This document shows, in pieces, positions 1 through 61,860 of a stretch of DNA of 64,000 bases. Each line of letters begins with the position of its first letter. The stretch's first letter is position 1. The translations under genes were made by a program, and so were the position numbers. The stretch spans positions 476,977-540,976 of the forward strand of contig VWZL01002024.1 of assembly GCA_013396915.1 (NCBI GenBank). Direction: 5' to 3'. This stretch comes from Stercorarius parasiticus (Eukaryota; Chordata; Aves; Charadriiformes; Stercorariidae). The notes under the pieces are model-generated. The model made no database searches. It was not told the DNA's origin and was given only the letters and a program-made list of their open reading frames with translations.

Positions 1-3000
1 TTTTAAACTCAGAAACATTTGTCAAATGTACAAAAACATTACAGAGAAACACTTGTTAATCAAAGCACAGTAAATGGATGCCATTTTTCAACAGTTCAAA
101 ACAGTCTCTAAACCAGTGCAAATTTTATTGCATTAAAGAAAACTTCCCAGCTCACTTAATAAATTCATAATTTATTCACACTACATCCTTTCATCCTCAT
201 TACAATACAGTTTATTTTAAGCTCCTAGAAGGAGTTTAATGTGCTTCTAAAAACAGCAATCCCTTTTATTTGCACCACCGATTGATGCAGACTGAAAGAA
301 CAAAAAAACCCATCCGTTTCTCTCCTCATATGCATCACAATATACAGTACAGTAGAATATAGAACGAGTCCAATTCAACCATTCAGTAGAAGTTACAAGG
401 GTGTGTATTTGTTTTTTTTAAAAAGGTCCATAATGAAAAGCTGATATACAGAAGGCACCTTAAGGTTTTTATTAATTAAAAGAAAAAAAAAACCTTTGTT
501 GAAAATGTACAGTTACGTGAATAAGATGACCTGCTTACCATTTAATGAAATAAAGCTATCTGCATTGAAACAATTGTTGAATTAAGAGTTTTAAAAAGAG
601 AAAACTACTGAGTGGATTCTTCAGTTACTTACATTTTAACAATTTGTTTTAAAAATATAATTTCTATGATCTAGTTTAATATACATTTTGAAAATATCCC
701 CTATGTTGCAGTTACTCAAAGAAAGCGGTAAACTCCATGAAAGGTATATTCTTCTAGCTGCAGCAACACAAAAAGCCATTAATTCACAGTTAAAATGGAA
801 TAAAATTACTCATTCACAAGTGCAACGTAGCTTGAGCTTAACCAATGTGAAATTCCACTAGGAACAAGACTAATTTACTTGCAAAACAAGTGAATTTAGT
901 TTGAAACACAATAAAATGTTTTCCATTAAAATCGTGTTGTCTAAACGTGAGTTATATAAAATGTGAAGACAGGATATGACTGTAAGTAACCTACAGATGC
1001 TTCTAGTGACGTGTAAAAGCTGGTACCTGTTACGGTGCCAATAATGCAGCCACATCAGTCTCCTACACCTACGGGGTTTTGAAAGTTATGTCTTGGTAAT
1101 GTGCCAGAATATATTTATAATTCATACAGAAAAACTTTTTCACTTAAGAATCCCGATTTTAAACCTGTAAGACCCCATTTGTTGTTTTAATTCTACAAAA
1201 AAATAGCTATTCTGATATGAGCACACAAGCTACGCTTAACTTTTATAGCTTGGTGAAAGCTGCAAGATGGTATCTTCTCAGCACCCTTAGGGCAACAATT
1301 CAAGGAAGCTTCTCTGTGACAACTGTTTTTCCAACACAAACTTTCCAAGTTCCTGGCCTTATCTGAAATTCATTAACAGTTTGCATCCACAGATGTAGTC
1401 GGTTTGGTTTACACCCTCACTTTGTGCACAGTTGCAGGTTTTGAAGTTAACACTGACCTGCAACCATTTCCTTCACAATGATAGGCGAGAATTCCATCCA
1501 AAATACAGACAGGAGAGCCATCTCCTCCTGAACACTGGCTGTTGAGCTACTAGAAACTATTTGGAGGCACAAGTTTCGCAAGTGAGCAAAAATGCTACTT
1601 TTTCTGCTTACAGGGAAAGGAAAACAGAAACAAGATGAAGCTTATCCACACCCCTCCTTCACAGCACTTTGTCCAGCTCATACATGCACTATGGATTCAG
1701 ATGAATTTGGATCACTAGGAGCGGGGTGTCAAATGAATTAGAAGCATTTGTAGGTAACTAAGTCATTCTTATGTAGTCCAGGAAGCTCATGCTGATACAG
1801 AGAAGAACTTACTACGCCTTTAGTGCCCAATTTTCAGAAAGACAAAAGTGTTCACAATGCACTCACACAACAACTTTTGAAGACTTTTCCCTATTTTTGG
1901 CCAGATTTTCACCCATACGAGTACTGAGCCATGCTAAGCTATTTTATGCCACGCTCTTCTCTTACGCATGCTCACAGTTCTTGCAGCATTGAAATTAGGG
2001 AAGCCTACACCTCAGAACGTTTGTGTAGGAAAACCTGCAGTCTCTACCTGTTTGCAGGAGGAGACCTAAAAGTCAAAGGAAGAAGAGGAAGTGCCATCAT
2101 GCATGTGAAAGGAGAGAAAGCAACTAGGAAAAAAAACACTCAGTTCTTAATTCCTTTCAAATTTTTGTGAACTTCCCCCCCCCCAAAAAAAAGCATCTCC
2201 TTAGATGAAAAGTTAGTAAGCAAATTGCTTTTAGGGATTTCCCTTTTCATTTGAACTATGGATTTCATTCAAGAACCAGCTGATTAGTTAGCTATTAAAA
2301 ACTAGACATTAAAAAAATCCAAATTAAAAAGCGTAAGCGCTTATTTTTGTTATTCTATATTAAGGAATTCATTTCAATAGGCAGATTCAAGATTTCAAGT
2401 AATTACATGCAGGACTTCTACCACTCTGAAATCCAGGTACATAACAACAGGAATATAAATTAATTTGTAGTGTACAGAAATGCAAGTTTAATCCCACAGC
2501 TGTCCTTTTCCCCTCAGGCTATAATTTTTTGGTTTTGTTTTGTTTTTTGTTTAGTGTATATATATGGGGAAAGTCTTACATTTAGCACTAGATGCTGTGA
2601 CACAATCTGCTTTGCTGTTTTACAACACTACTGCCTGATGAATCTGTATTTTCAGCAACACATGGGAAGGTTGTTTTGAAATTAAGGTGATCTGCTTACA
2701 GAATTTAGTTTATAATATTATTATTTACAATGGTTTAAAACCATTTGAATGTCACCAATTATCTAAACCAGCACTCACTGGACAGATTTTCTTTGTAATT
2801 TAATGAGCTGGGAGAATTTAAGGATAACTAAAACTTGATTCCTTCCAAGTTGCATCACATAATCATATGGTTTGGTTTGTCCATTTAACACTCAAAAATT
2901 GTCCTCGTATATCCATATGTTTAAGATCAGTACAGAATTATACAGGAAAATTTGCCAGTTTGATTTGTAGAAGTATTATTAAGTCTGGACGAATGCTTCA

Positions 3001-4801
3001 GAGAGACTTCTACTTTAAAAGGATGGAACCTCACATGTCAATTATGTAATAGGACAAGAGAGGAAAATACGAAGAATCACACTCTACCCTTCCATTGTGA
3101 TGTAGGTCAGATATTTGCAAGCAACCATGCATAAGCCCAAAAAATAAAGAATGAAAAAAAAGTTAGTGTGTGCTTTCTTGCTTTTAATTGCTGACAAAGC
3201 ACAGTAATTTCATCAGGAGAGAATCTGTCCAGGCAATATCCCCATATTAACTTAGGATCAGCACTTTTAGACAAAATACAAGGAATTAGTCTATGATGCA
3301 AATGTATTTTGTCACAAATAGTGCAAATCCTTTGTTTTAGCCTCATGAAAAAACAAAAGCTGGTTTTGTTGTCTCATGTAGAAGCTGTTCCAGACAGATC
3401 TTCATCCCTCATCATTTTCAAGAATGAAAATTTTAAAAAAAGAGAGTAGTATGAATTAAATACATTCATACTCGGATGTGATTATTATTTTAGCTATGCT
3501 CCTTTAACTTGCTACAAATTTTACTTTTTTTTTTTCTCTAGGAATAATTCCATCAGAAAAGCCACACCATTAAGTTTCAGCAAAAAACCTGGAATAAATC
3601 TTGTCATATACCTCAAGTAACATTTAAACTGTTGACCAGTATGCAGGCTTTTCTTTACGAGACTATGACTACTGTAGTTAATTAGATATGTGAGGTGAGG
3701 AAGTGTCTCATCTACTAGAAACAATCCAAAAGATGGATTCATCTTTTCAGATCATACACTCAAGCACTTCATTTGTGCTAATATACACTTTGAAGACCAC
3801 ATTTATAAATATATTTTAATTGAAATATTGAATTTAGACTGTCAGTGCAAAATAATTAACCCACAGGCTAGCAGGAAACCATGGGAGAGGGTGAAAAAGA
3901 ATTCAACGAAAAAATACTTCTTAAGCACACATGCATACAGTATGCTTTAGCATAATTTTTTCAGATGCTATCTGTTTGACAAACCTTGTATGCATCTTAA
4001 TGCCATTTAAGCTTCCTATCTAATTTTTAGAAAGCCACCCATTTCTGAGCTGCTTAGTGTAGAAGCCTGTCATTCTTTTGGAGAAAGTGGCAGCACGTTC
4101 ACAGGATCTTTACTTTGTCAGATAGAGAATCCAGGAAAACGAATCCACGAAAACCAGTTTCTGGTTTTTACAGCTACAGACATACATTATGAAAAGGTCA
4201 GCCAAAGATAATATAGAATACTGACTGGGACAAGGGTCAAGAGAAGGGCAGCAATTTTAGGTAATGTGATCTGACAGCTGCATTGCAACTTCCAATCCAA
4301 AGACTCAAGTATTTACATTCATACATACATACTGAACATCAACAAGAAGATCCCTCTTTAGGTAAAGGTAATTTTAAAGACATAGTGAAGAATTTAAGTA
4401 TTCTGTGTCAGGAAAGATATTTCATTAAAATACACAAATATCAGTAGCTCTTAGAAAGTCACCAACTACAGGCTGCTGTTTAATCGTCACCTTTTTGAAC
4501 AACTTGATATTGGGGGGGAAAGATTTGAGGAAAGAAAATGAAAAGTATATACAGGAAAAAAACAGCAGATCAATCACTGAAACCAACTCACCCTATTAAT
4601 ACAGTTTAGAACATTATAACGTACTTCACACTGCGTCTCATGAGATGAAAGACAAGAATGTATGTTGTAGCTCAATGAAATTACTTTGACAAATTGCTCA
4701 ATTATCACCTTTTGGCATTCAAAGTGTATATATCACCATGCTCCTTGTTTGTTCACCTCTACTTTTGTCTCACTGAAATTTAGCCTGAGTCTTCCTCATT
4801 T
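1..4801 (-). other. DENND4A: DENND4A 3' UTR and possible 3' flank
   Basis: This stretch follows the TAA stop and holds no coding exon or recognisable repeat. Read on the minus strand, the only canonical AATAAA signals are five in the last 350 bases (plus-strand TTTATT at 468-473, 265-270, 211-216, 171-176 and 124-129). None lies between 4801 and 474, so the 3' UTR most likely runs about 4.3-4.7 kb and ends near the left edge. The small open frames here have no protein-like features. Whether bases 1-100 are still transcribed cannot be told. Confidence 0.6.
124..473 (-). terminator. Cluster of five polyadenylation signals (AATAAA on minus strand)
   Basis: Five canonical AATAAA hexamers on the minus strand lie at 473-468, 270-265, 216-211, 176-171 and 129-124. 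Cleavage normally follows 10-30 nt downstream, that is at lower coordinates. Which signal is used is not decidable from sequence. This is the best candidate for the 3' end of DENND4A. Confidence 0.5.
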
Positions 4802-51987
<47,186 letters not shown>

Positions 51988-54900
51988 TCATGAAAATTCT
52001 AGGGAAAATACAAAACAAACTTTGATTTCTGCTGCTCAAAAAGACAGTACTGTCAGTAACTGGATTTCAGTTCTAGTACTGTCACAGTCATATTTTAGCA
52101 CAAGGAAGTTTAAGTGAGATAAGGAAAAACTCACAGCTCCTAAAACAGCAGCTACACGGAAAATTGCTTGGTGTTAGCTATTAGACCATTCAAGCTCTTC
52201 ACAGGATATAAATTAATGCAGGTACCCTTAACTAAAAGCACCTATATTTTTCCGTCATTTCTTAGTGAGTAATTTGACTACAGAATTGCGCTGCTTTTTT
52301 TCATTTTATTTTTGAGAGAGGCTCACTAGTTTATCTTCTGCACTTTTCATCCATTTTGTTTCATAATCTAGACCTAACAGTGCAGTCTTGAGACATTCAG
52401 CTGGCAACTGTAACATCTGGAAGTCATTTACAAAAATCACACATCCAAACCCACATTTCATCAGCTGATGAGGCAGTACACATCACTGCTTAGCTGCACA
52501 TTCCAGATCTAGAAAAAGTTCTTCTCCCAACGCCACCGATGTTCACTAAGCATATGATTTTAAAGTGGTGAAACACAAGTTTCTATGAAGAACAAAACTA
52601 GCTGACAGACTATGCTCAAATATCACAAGTACAATTTCAAGCACCCAATCTCATGAAATACTTATCTTTTTAAAAGTTCAGTGAGAAATATTTAAACAGT
52701 AGTTGCCAAGCAATAAACCTGAATCCTGTTATACCTCTTCAGGGAGCTAGAGACCACCTTCTTTTAGATGCCCATGCTTCCATCACCAGATTCCTGGGGA
52801 TCCCTTCTAGAAAGCTAACCAAGAATGGAAGTCTGGTTCCCATCTTTGAAAACAAGATTGCCATAGCTGCCAAGGAGTGGTGCTCCATGGGTATTACCAA
52901 TCAATAAGTGCACCAAAACTGAAAAGTTTATTGTATTTAGAATGTCCTAGTCTGATAAATGCAGAAACATTGGCCTCTGCGAAGAGAAAGGTGGTTTGGC
53001 GGAGACAGTATAAGCCTGTTCCTTGCAACCTGGTTTCTCCTCCTGTTCTTATCCTGCTCTTCGTTACTGAAATTATACTGGAAAGGTATTTTGCAACACT
53101 TCACGAGTTCTAAAACTCGTTATTGAAAGTGTTCTGAGTACTCAGCTGAAGGAAAAATCAGTTATTCATTCTCATGCTTACTAAGAAATCTTAGCATAAA
53201 ATTATGCAATTTAGGTGCTAACCACTATATTGCAAGGTATGGTAGCCTGAAATGAAAGTAGGAAGAGGAAGGGATATAATTTCATGAAAATTTGTATACC
53301 CCAACTAACTTCATTTTTTATTTTCTAACATTGAAACAACTTTTCAAATCCTTTCAAACCTGAAAGAAGAGTACCCACACCCTTTAAAAGGCTCTTCTAT
53401 TCTGCAAGGTTCTTCCACCAGGCTTTTCACATCATTTCAGCATTCTCTAAACACTTTGGCTAACAGCTTTTGTAGGGCAATCCATAAACAGAGATCCTGG
53501 GGAAAGAAACAGTTGTGCTTGGCTCCCCTCAGAAGCGGAAAGCCACGGACAGCAACTGACATGACAGAGTTTTCAGGCCTAAAAATACGCTGTGTTAACA
53601 GGAACAATAAAAGGTTTTTTCAATTTGTCAGGTGTTCAGTGCCTAGGTCTCCTGAAGAAAATGACTCCAAAGCCATAGCTACTTGTAAAGCTTCTGAATC
53701 ACTTTCAGCTACAGAACTTGCAGCAGTTTAGCCTTTTTACTATCATAAACAACATGAAACTAGCGATAAAGCTCTTTACAGATAACGAATTCAGTATGAA
53801 ATGCAGGGGTAATGGCTTCAACTTAATCTCATATAAATCAGTGCTTCCGCTAAAAGGTCCCTCCTCCTCATACCGCCACTGCCCATTCCCACCTTTGCTT
53901 TTGTCCAGAACTAGGGTTTGTGCAACCACGTAAATGAACTGCAACACCGAACTGCTCTGACTGAACACTAACCTGGCAGGGACTGTTTAGCATTCAACCA
54001 GAGCAGTTCTCCAACAATTCACTGTGTCAGCGCAAAACCAGCAGCAGTATGCCCCTTACAGCAACAGCACTGACTTGCACTAGATTAATCATAAACTGTG
54101 AAGTCCAAGATGTTTCAGTTTGCCTCATAGATGCTTGGACTTGTTCACAGAGTTATAAAAACAAATTAAGAAATAAATAAACCAATCTCTCCCTGCTCCC
54201 CTTAAAAGAAAGAAAAGTCCTGAGCCAGAATATTTTGTAATCTGGAAAGTACTGTTTGCACTTGACATATGTGAAACCAAATTACTGGAACAAGCTGCTA
54301 AAAATAGCAAAATGGTTGGCATCATATAAATGTGTTTTGTTTTTTTAAAAAAAAACCTTTGTTAAATGATCCAGCTTTTTATTACCTGCTACATGTTCAC
54401 ATAGCTCAATATCATGTTCTCTCAATGCAACATTAAAATCGTCGCCCACATTTACTCTTAGCACACAGAGCAGGAAATAAAACAGTAACAATAACAGCAT
54501 ACAATGTCAAAAATCTGACAACAGTTTGTATTTTTAATCACAGCTGTAGTTCCTGGAATTGCGCTAATGTTATCCTCAAATGTTTTTTAAAGTGAAAATT
54601 TAGCTTTCCTGGACAAATGGGGAAAAAAAATTTAAAAGGGTCTGAAAAATTAAATACTAAGATTTGGAAGGTTAGAACGCAAATGAAGAGACTCCACTCC
54701 CAAATTTTTAACAGTGGGGATTAATAAAACTGTAGCAATTGGTTGCTAAGGAGCATACACTCCTATCTATGATTTTATTATTTTTCTCTTAGCCACGGCT
54801 ATGTTTTACTTCACAGAAACTCTGTGTAATATGTTGCAGGCAAAAGTCAGAGTCAACAGACAATTCAGCTGAGAAACTTCGCACTTGAGGCTCACATGTC

Positions 54901-57900
54901 AGCACATTTAGCAAGTTTTTCAAAATGTTCCGAGTCTCTCAAAACAGTTCCCTTCCTTTTCCACAAGGATAAGAGAACTAAGGTTTCAAGTAAGCACTGC
55001 AACTCAGCTCTTCAAGAATTTATTCTCCGATTTCAGAAAGGTTTAAAGCAATAGGATCTCTCAAAAGAGACTTTAAAGAAATAGCTCTTAAGCAAGCCAT
55101 GGTTATCTTCTTTAATGCAATAGCTTTATAAATATAAATAGACACTAAACTATACATTAGCAGATAGCTATCAAAAAAAAATAGAAACAGCAGAATTCAG
55201 TTAGTCCAAGGACACTTTGCCTTCTGAATGGCTGGAAAAAATAAACGTATGATTTGTGGGGGAACAAGATGAATGCAATACCATTTTCCACTATTTTTGT
55301 GATGCCTCATGCAAGAATAAGTATGCACACTGCTCCTCTTATAGACAAGCAAACATTCTTCTAAGAGACCTTCTATCAGAAGTTTTATCACAGTGACTTT
55401 TCCCCACTGTAATTTCAAGAGATACCATCCTCTGCCTGTTTTTTATGAGTCCGTTTCTGTACATCCTAAGACTAATATGAAACTCAAATTTAGAAAATAT
55501 TGGTATTTTTACTGTAACACTTTGTTGCCTTGCAGGACAAAACCCAAATACAAAAAAAAAAAAAAAATCTAAAAATACAAACTGTTACCTTGGTGTTAGA
55601 TGATGAAAATGCAGGATATATTGAAAAAAAAAAAAAGCCAACATACAAGTCCCATGAAATATCTTTTTTTGAAGTCTACAAAGATACTTCAGTTTCAGTC
55701 AAATAAGCTGAAAACAAAAATTGGGAAGTCTGATTTAAGAACATGCGCAATATTGTTTAAGGAATGACAAACCTTGAAGTCCATATAGATCCATAAGGGC
55801 TACAGAGAAATTATTTAAGTAAAGTTAGTTTTCCAATTCATTCATAGGCTACAATAGGAAAGTTTGCTATGAACAGTTTGGGACCTATTTTTTTTTTTAA
55901 AAAAAAGTAAAGAAAAAAGTCTGCAGAATAAAAGATATACTTTTAAAATCCTCATGCTTTTCTAAAAGGAATTCCTACTGGAAATAATTAGTTTTGTAGC
56001 TGAAAAACAAAACCAGCCTGCACTGACAACATTTAAAGGCACTTAGTATGACTAGTCTAAGTCAAGAGATCCATTTAGCAAAAATACGGAGAGAAAAAAA
56101 TAAATTTTTTTCACGACTAAACACCAAAAATATAGCAAAATGTTCTCCTCTCCCACAATTCATTTAAGGTTGGCCTCTCTAAAAGGACAACTGCCTTTTT
56201 TATAACCACAATGTAATTTTACAGTTCTTCCATAATGTTTTATCAAAAATATAGTAACTCAGCTATTAGCTTCATATAGGCCATAGCCCTTTCTTAAGGG
56301 GAGACGTCATAGTGAAATTGCCTTGGGGAAAAGGTTTCCATTTTAAAGATCACTTTTGTGAATTTTGAACAATTATGAAAAAAAACCTACATTATTAGAA
56401 TTTGCTTCAATTTATTGAGTGTTGTCTAAAAGACCAGTTAGATTTTTCTTTCAATATGGCTAGACTGCAATTTCCTCTAGTTAGTTAGCTGAACCACAAC
56501 AAAGAGTTGTTCTTAACAAAGATATAAAAATTTGTGAGAGCAAGTTATATGCAGCTACAAAGAAATAAAGATGACAACGTAAGTATTCTACTGGTATTTT
56601 ATTTCATAGTTATGAACCTCTCAATTCCAAAGCGGAGATCACTCATTTAAAGTTCTCAGACTTCATTTACAGAGATTGCCACAGCTGAGGACACTTACTC
56701 TTTAGATATAAAAAAAGTTTTCTTCTGCATTACCTGCAAAACACAGAAACAAGAGACTTCTCTAACGCATATTCATTTGTGGAAGTCTGCTTCAGCTTAT
56801 TACTCTGAGCAATAGCAAGTATTTATCTTGTTAGATCCACAATTATTTTCCCAAGACTCCTCCATTTAAATTCATTAATGACATAATTCGCTTTACCACT
56901 GCACCAGCTGTTTGTAGTCAAGTAACACGTGCTTAGAATTCTCCATAACATAAGTATGGTGTGCAGTACTTCATTTCTCAAGCGTGGAATTACAGGAAAG
57001 TGCTTGTCTGCGCATCTAAAGTGAAGACATCAGTGCAGCAGAAAGGAATACCAGCAAAATTAGTATACTAAAATCTTAATATCCTAGAAATTTTCATTAA
57101 TTTTCTAACACTATTAAATATTAGAAAGTTGCTATTACAAAACATACATGATATTCTTATTTTTTAAAATTTTTTTCAAAAGTCAGAGAGGAAGATTTCA
57201 GCCTTTCATTTCAGTGTTTTACTTGAAGATAGTATTAATGGAAAGAAAAATCTGTACTGAAAATAGTATCTGCGATTCAAGATCCATTACCCTTGTCCAA
57301 TGTTTAGACCACTTCCTTATTTTTTGAAAAAAGGCTCTTGGAAATGACGCTAGGAGAGTGATCTGGCAGGCAGTGTGTATATTCTTAAAAGTTTTCAAGT
57401 ATTTCAGAAAGCATTTTAAATACACTTCGGACATCAGCGTAACTAATGCGCCAAATAATATTGTGAAGAACAGATACAGCACTGACTCAGAAATCACGAG
57501 CAACGTAGACATGCAAGTCTAACATGCTTCTCCAACTACAGTCCCCTTTTTGGCCTATTAACAGAACTTTTGCAGCCATCTTATTTTCAGGAGCAGACTT
57601 CTATCATTACACAACACTGTCCCAATATCACATGTGCCTACCATGTTGAATCAAAGAAACTTGGGCACTTCTGAGCCAACCTCTAATGCACAGTTTAGAC
57701 CTGTTCAAAAAAAAGAAGTAGAGAAAATAAAACATTGACCTCCACATTCCAGGAACTTCCATCCTAGTGGAGACACGAGGCCATTCTCTCAGAAGAGCTT
57801 TTCATTAATTAGTCTTTCCTTCCTAAAAAGTCATGGCATAATTTACGCTATCTCCCTTCGAACCTGTGATACAAAGGTGGAAGTCTAGAATTCTAAATGT

Positions 57901-60372
57901 GTGTGTGTCCTAATCCTAAAAATATTTTAGTATCGAAATAGCCTCTAAAATTAGGCTGGAAAGCCAACACAAGTCGAGAAACAAATGGTACAGGTAAATG
58001 CAGGTTTTGGCAAGTGGACTTAAAGAACAGGAAACGTAAGCTTTATAAAACTGCATACGGCAGCAACCAAGGGAAAGGGTTTGTCACAAACGCCAATCGG
58101 ATAATTTACAGACAAATGCCATACTTAACACCTGACACTACTAAGGAGAAGGTATTCTTGGAAATCTGTGTGTATGAACTCGCTCCAGAGTAAGAATAAC
58201 TACCCACAGAGTGGGTTCAGAGGAAGAGGTTTTTAAGGCTTACGTGCAGGAAAATCCTTCAGTAATTGCTTGTTCCTTTCAGCTTCTGGAAAGAAGTGGC
58301 ATAAATTGCTGGTATCTCAATGCATACAAAGAATAAAATAAATTTATGCCAAGGGTGTGTGTGGATAACAAAGGTTTTTTCAGTTCACTCCTAAGTGGAG
58401 TGCTGATCTTAAATCTTCTCAAAAAAAAACCAAACCCAAACACTTATCATAAGGCTCAGGGGGCCAAATAGCATAACTTCACCTGGAAAAAAATCACGTT
58501 AGTCTTAAAAGCCTCTTAATTCCTCATCGGAGCACTGCAAAGAAAACCCACTACTACCGATACACAAACTGAATGTAAAGTTCTTCCCAAGTTTATTTTT
58601 GATGTAGCAAAAGTCTATGAAATAGAGTTGAACTTTGTGTATAAAGATCTCTCCAGTTTCAAAACTCTGCTCTAAGCAAGTGTCCACTAGAAAGAAATGA
58701 CATCAGAGCAGTAAAACCCTAACATCAGTGAGATGGCAGCCAGTTTTATAGACAAATCTTGCTGCAACTGAAGAGACACATAATGCAGTAAGTAGCAGTG
58801 AAGTAACTGTATTATCTTATAGAATGCTCCCTTGAAAAAGTAGATGGCTTTTTAATGATACTTTATAAGAAAGACCAACTCTTTCATAGAATTTGTGACC
58901 TTTTCCTCCACTACCCACATGAAGACTCAAACTGAGATATTCCTGACCTTAGATCACAAATAAAAATAAAGCTATAAAGAGGTTTTTCAGCCTACTTTCA
59001 ATATAATCGAAGTCCAGAAATCCATTGAACTGAAAATACTGGTGAACTGATGGTCAAAGAAATGGAATTATAAAGATATTTTGGAAATGATGAATGGCTA
59101 ACACATGACTTTGCAATTTATTAAACTCACTTGCATCTTCTTTCATATACTGACAGTGCCCAAAACCTACATCATGTGGAAACTACTACTTAAAAAGTAC
59201 TTGCTGTATGGAAGCCTATAGCATACATAAACAGATAATGGAATAACTTAGAGATGACGGGATACCCACCTCATAACTAAAAATATTTTTGTAACCAGAC
59301 TGCATAGGAAATAAGTTTTATTCCGGACTGAAGAATAACTTCAGCACTTTTTGTGCACTGTGGCTGAAACATTTTGTAAACAGCCTGCACAGTTAAGATT
59401 TTTAAGTAAGGCAGATGTCAAACAACTCAGAACTTCTACACAAATGCTTGGTTTTGCAAATGAATTATACTTGGCTATTGGCAGTAAAGAAGTTAAAAGA
59501 AAAATGTATATGCTTCTGCTCTGAGATTTATTCCTAAAATAAACTGGCCTAAAGATCAGGGAAGACACTGTATTTGCTAAACTAATTTAAAAGACAAAGA
59601 CTCTACTGGATGGATACAAGACAGCGCGTCAGGAGGTCATCTGCAACACCTGGAAAATTCACTGGCTACAAACTGAGGAAGAGAAGCATTACTATGTTTT
59701 TCAGGAACTGTGCTAGGCAACACTTCATAGACAACACAAAGACTACCACAGGCACCTCACTCCCCAATACAGAACTTAATAAACTAGGTGACCAACTGTG
59801 CAACTTCTCAATTATTTGCAATTAACTAATCTGAAGACAGAAAGGGTAGGCAAAGCTTGCTTACCTTTCTGAAAATTCATAAACTTTCCTTGCTGTGGTA
59901 GAGAAGGGAGAGAGAAGATTCTTTATTCGCACAGATTATCCTTTTATCTTGTGCTGAGATAAATAACGTTATTGGTGAAGGGATAGCAAGAACAATTTGT
60001 CTCCCCTTCGTATAAAAGAATCTAAATTGATGCTTGTTAAATCTTAATTTTATACCACAGCAACCAGTGCAGAATTTCTTCTAATGAGTGACTTCGGAAA
60101 TGTCCCTAATTCACATTAAAAGCATTACATAACATGCATACACATGTTACAGTTAAAATAAGTAACCAGAAAGACAGAAGGCTTCTTGAGATAAAGTAGT
60201 ATCAGCTATTCATTAAAACTGAAAATGGAAAGAAATTAAAACAAGATTTGTAAATGCCTTTAAAGACACGTTTGAAGAAGCTAAATCACTTGTCACACAC
60301 AGCAAAGAGATACAGTTAGGTTGCTTTAAGCCTTCAGCTTGCCCCCCTTCTTTCTGCACACATTTCAAATAC

Positions 60373-60672
60373 CAGAATCACAGAACGGTTTGGGTTGGAA
60401 GGGACCTTTAAAGATCACCTAGTCCAACCCCCCCCCCGCCATCAGCCAGGACATCTTCCACTACATCAGGTTGTTCAAAGCCCCACCCAGCCTGACCTTG
60501 AACACTTCCAGGAATGGGGCATCCACAACTTCTCTAAGCAACCTGTTCCAGTGCCTCAACATCCTCATTCTAATAAAGGTCTTCCTGATGTCCAATCTAA
60601 ACTACCGCCTTTCAGTTTAAAACCGTTGCCCCTTATCCTGTCACTATAGGCTTTGGTAAAAAAATCTTTATG
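60373..60672 (-). mobile_element. CR1 LINE, truncated 3' end
   Basis: The text agaatcacagaacggtttgg followed by gttggaagggacctttaaag and atcacctagtccaaccccc is the reverse complement of the CR1 3' end. It continues through the usual tail (cttccaggaatggggcatcc ... cctgttccagtgcctcaaca ... ccttatcctgtcactatagg). About 300 bp remain, so it is 5' truncated. It lies in the same sense as DENND4A. Confidence 0.92.
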
Positions 60673-61057
60673 TAGTATTTTGCAACAGGGGTAAGATAAA
60701 GGCATGACAAAGTTGGTGCGAAGAAACTGGTGACACCAATTTTAAAAGACTTTTTTTTTGGCGGACTCAGGTGAGCTTAAACCAGAAGAATAAAGTTTAG
60801 TCACTTGGGACAGGCAAGGTGGAACCTGAAGGCCTGAACTTAGCAAGTCTGACCAGCAGTGATGATCTGGATACTTAAAAGTTTTGTCTATAGGACTGTT
60901 TATAAAAGTCAGGTCGAAATACAAACGCTAGAAGACTGAAAAAACTATTGGATACAATGGTTAGGACTAATACTATGAATGCTATTTTTTAAAACTTCAT
61001 ATTAGTGGAAATACATCAATAATAGTGCTTTCTTCGGGGGTTTTTTGGTTTGTTTTG

Positions 61058-61075
61058 TTTTTTTTAAAAAAAAAA
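61058..61075. repeat. T(n)A(n) palindromic tract
   Basis: A run of T passes directly into a run of A. Similar tracts occur at 24437-24450, 54340-54355 and 55888-55906. Such tracts are intrinsically foldable or bendable and tend to exclude nucleosomes, which is general knowledge rather than a finding here. Confidence 0.6.
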
Positions 61076-61835
61076 CAACAACATTTCCTAGTTGTATTCT
61101 ATAGCAACAGAAGGAAAACATTGAGGGTGGTTCTCGGTGTTAACTGTATTCAGTAAATTAGAATGATTGCTTTTGTTCTAATTGCCTCAAATTTTGTCTT
61201 TGCTTAACTGGATTTCAAGACATGGAAGCTAATACTTGGAATTCACTTTGAAAAGCAATGAGCAATGCAATCATGGACTACACTTGTCAATCAGAACTTT
61301 AGGCTGTTTTTTTTAAACACAAAATACAGCTATGACTCTAGCACACATATATAGCCACACACACTTAAATATAAGCAGCATATGCAAAGACAGTTACCGA
61401 TATTACCATTTAACAACCAGAGCATACTGGAGTATACATACAGAGTTCCCAAAGAGCTTGCACTCCAGTTGCTTGTCCATTCCAGCTTATCTTTCATTAT
61501 TATTGCTCACATCAGTGTGTTTGTCCATACCATAGTCACATTTAAGCAAGCACACTTTGACTCAGATAAGCATGGAATTCCAGTTTATGCAGTTCAGTTT
61601 GGCATATGTAGGACAGCAGAAATCAGACTTTGCATATGCATCACAGATTATTTAAAATTACTACAGAATGGAACATTATAAATGAGACTATTCAATAACG
61701 TTAAATGAGTTCAGATGAACTAAGGAGGTTATCAAACACTTAAGATGTCATTAGCAACACATCGGAATTTACATGGACATGTCTATATATGAGTGCTATG
61801 AAGCAGATTTTACTATATGTAAGAAAATAGCATGA

Positions 61836-61860
61836 ATATATATACACACACATATATATA
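61836..61860. repeat. TA/CA dinucleotide tract
   Basis: A short mixed microsatellite, atatatatacacacacatatatata in pattern, lies in the 5' intron. Confidence 0.8.

Noticed and set aside
1789..3346. Small frames of 60-80 codons in the 3' UTR
   Set aside because: They have no conserved motif, no splice context and lengths expected by chance.
57219..57512. 97-codon minus-strand frame, hydrophobic N terminus
   Set aside because: There is no recognisable family, and it sits in AT-rich 5' intron where hydrophobic chance frames are common.
59610..59825. 71-codon plus-strand frame starting MDTRQRVRRSS
   Set aside because: Basic start looks protein-like, but no homology, promoter or splice support was seen.
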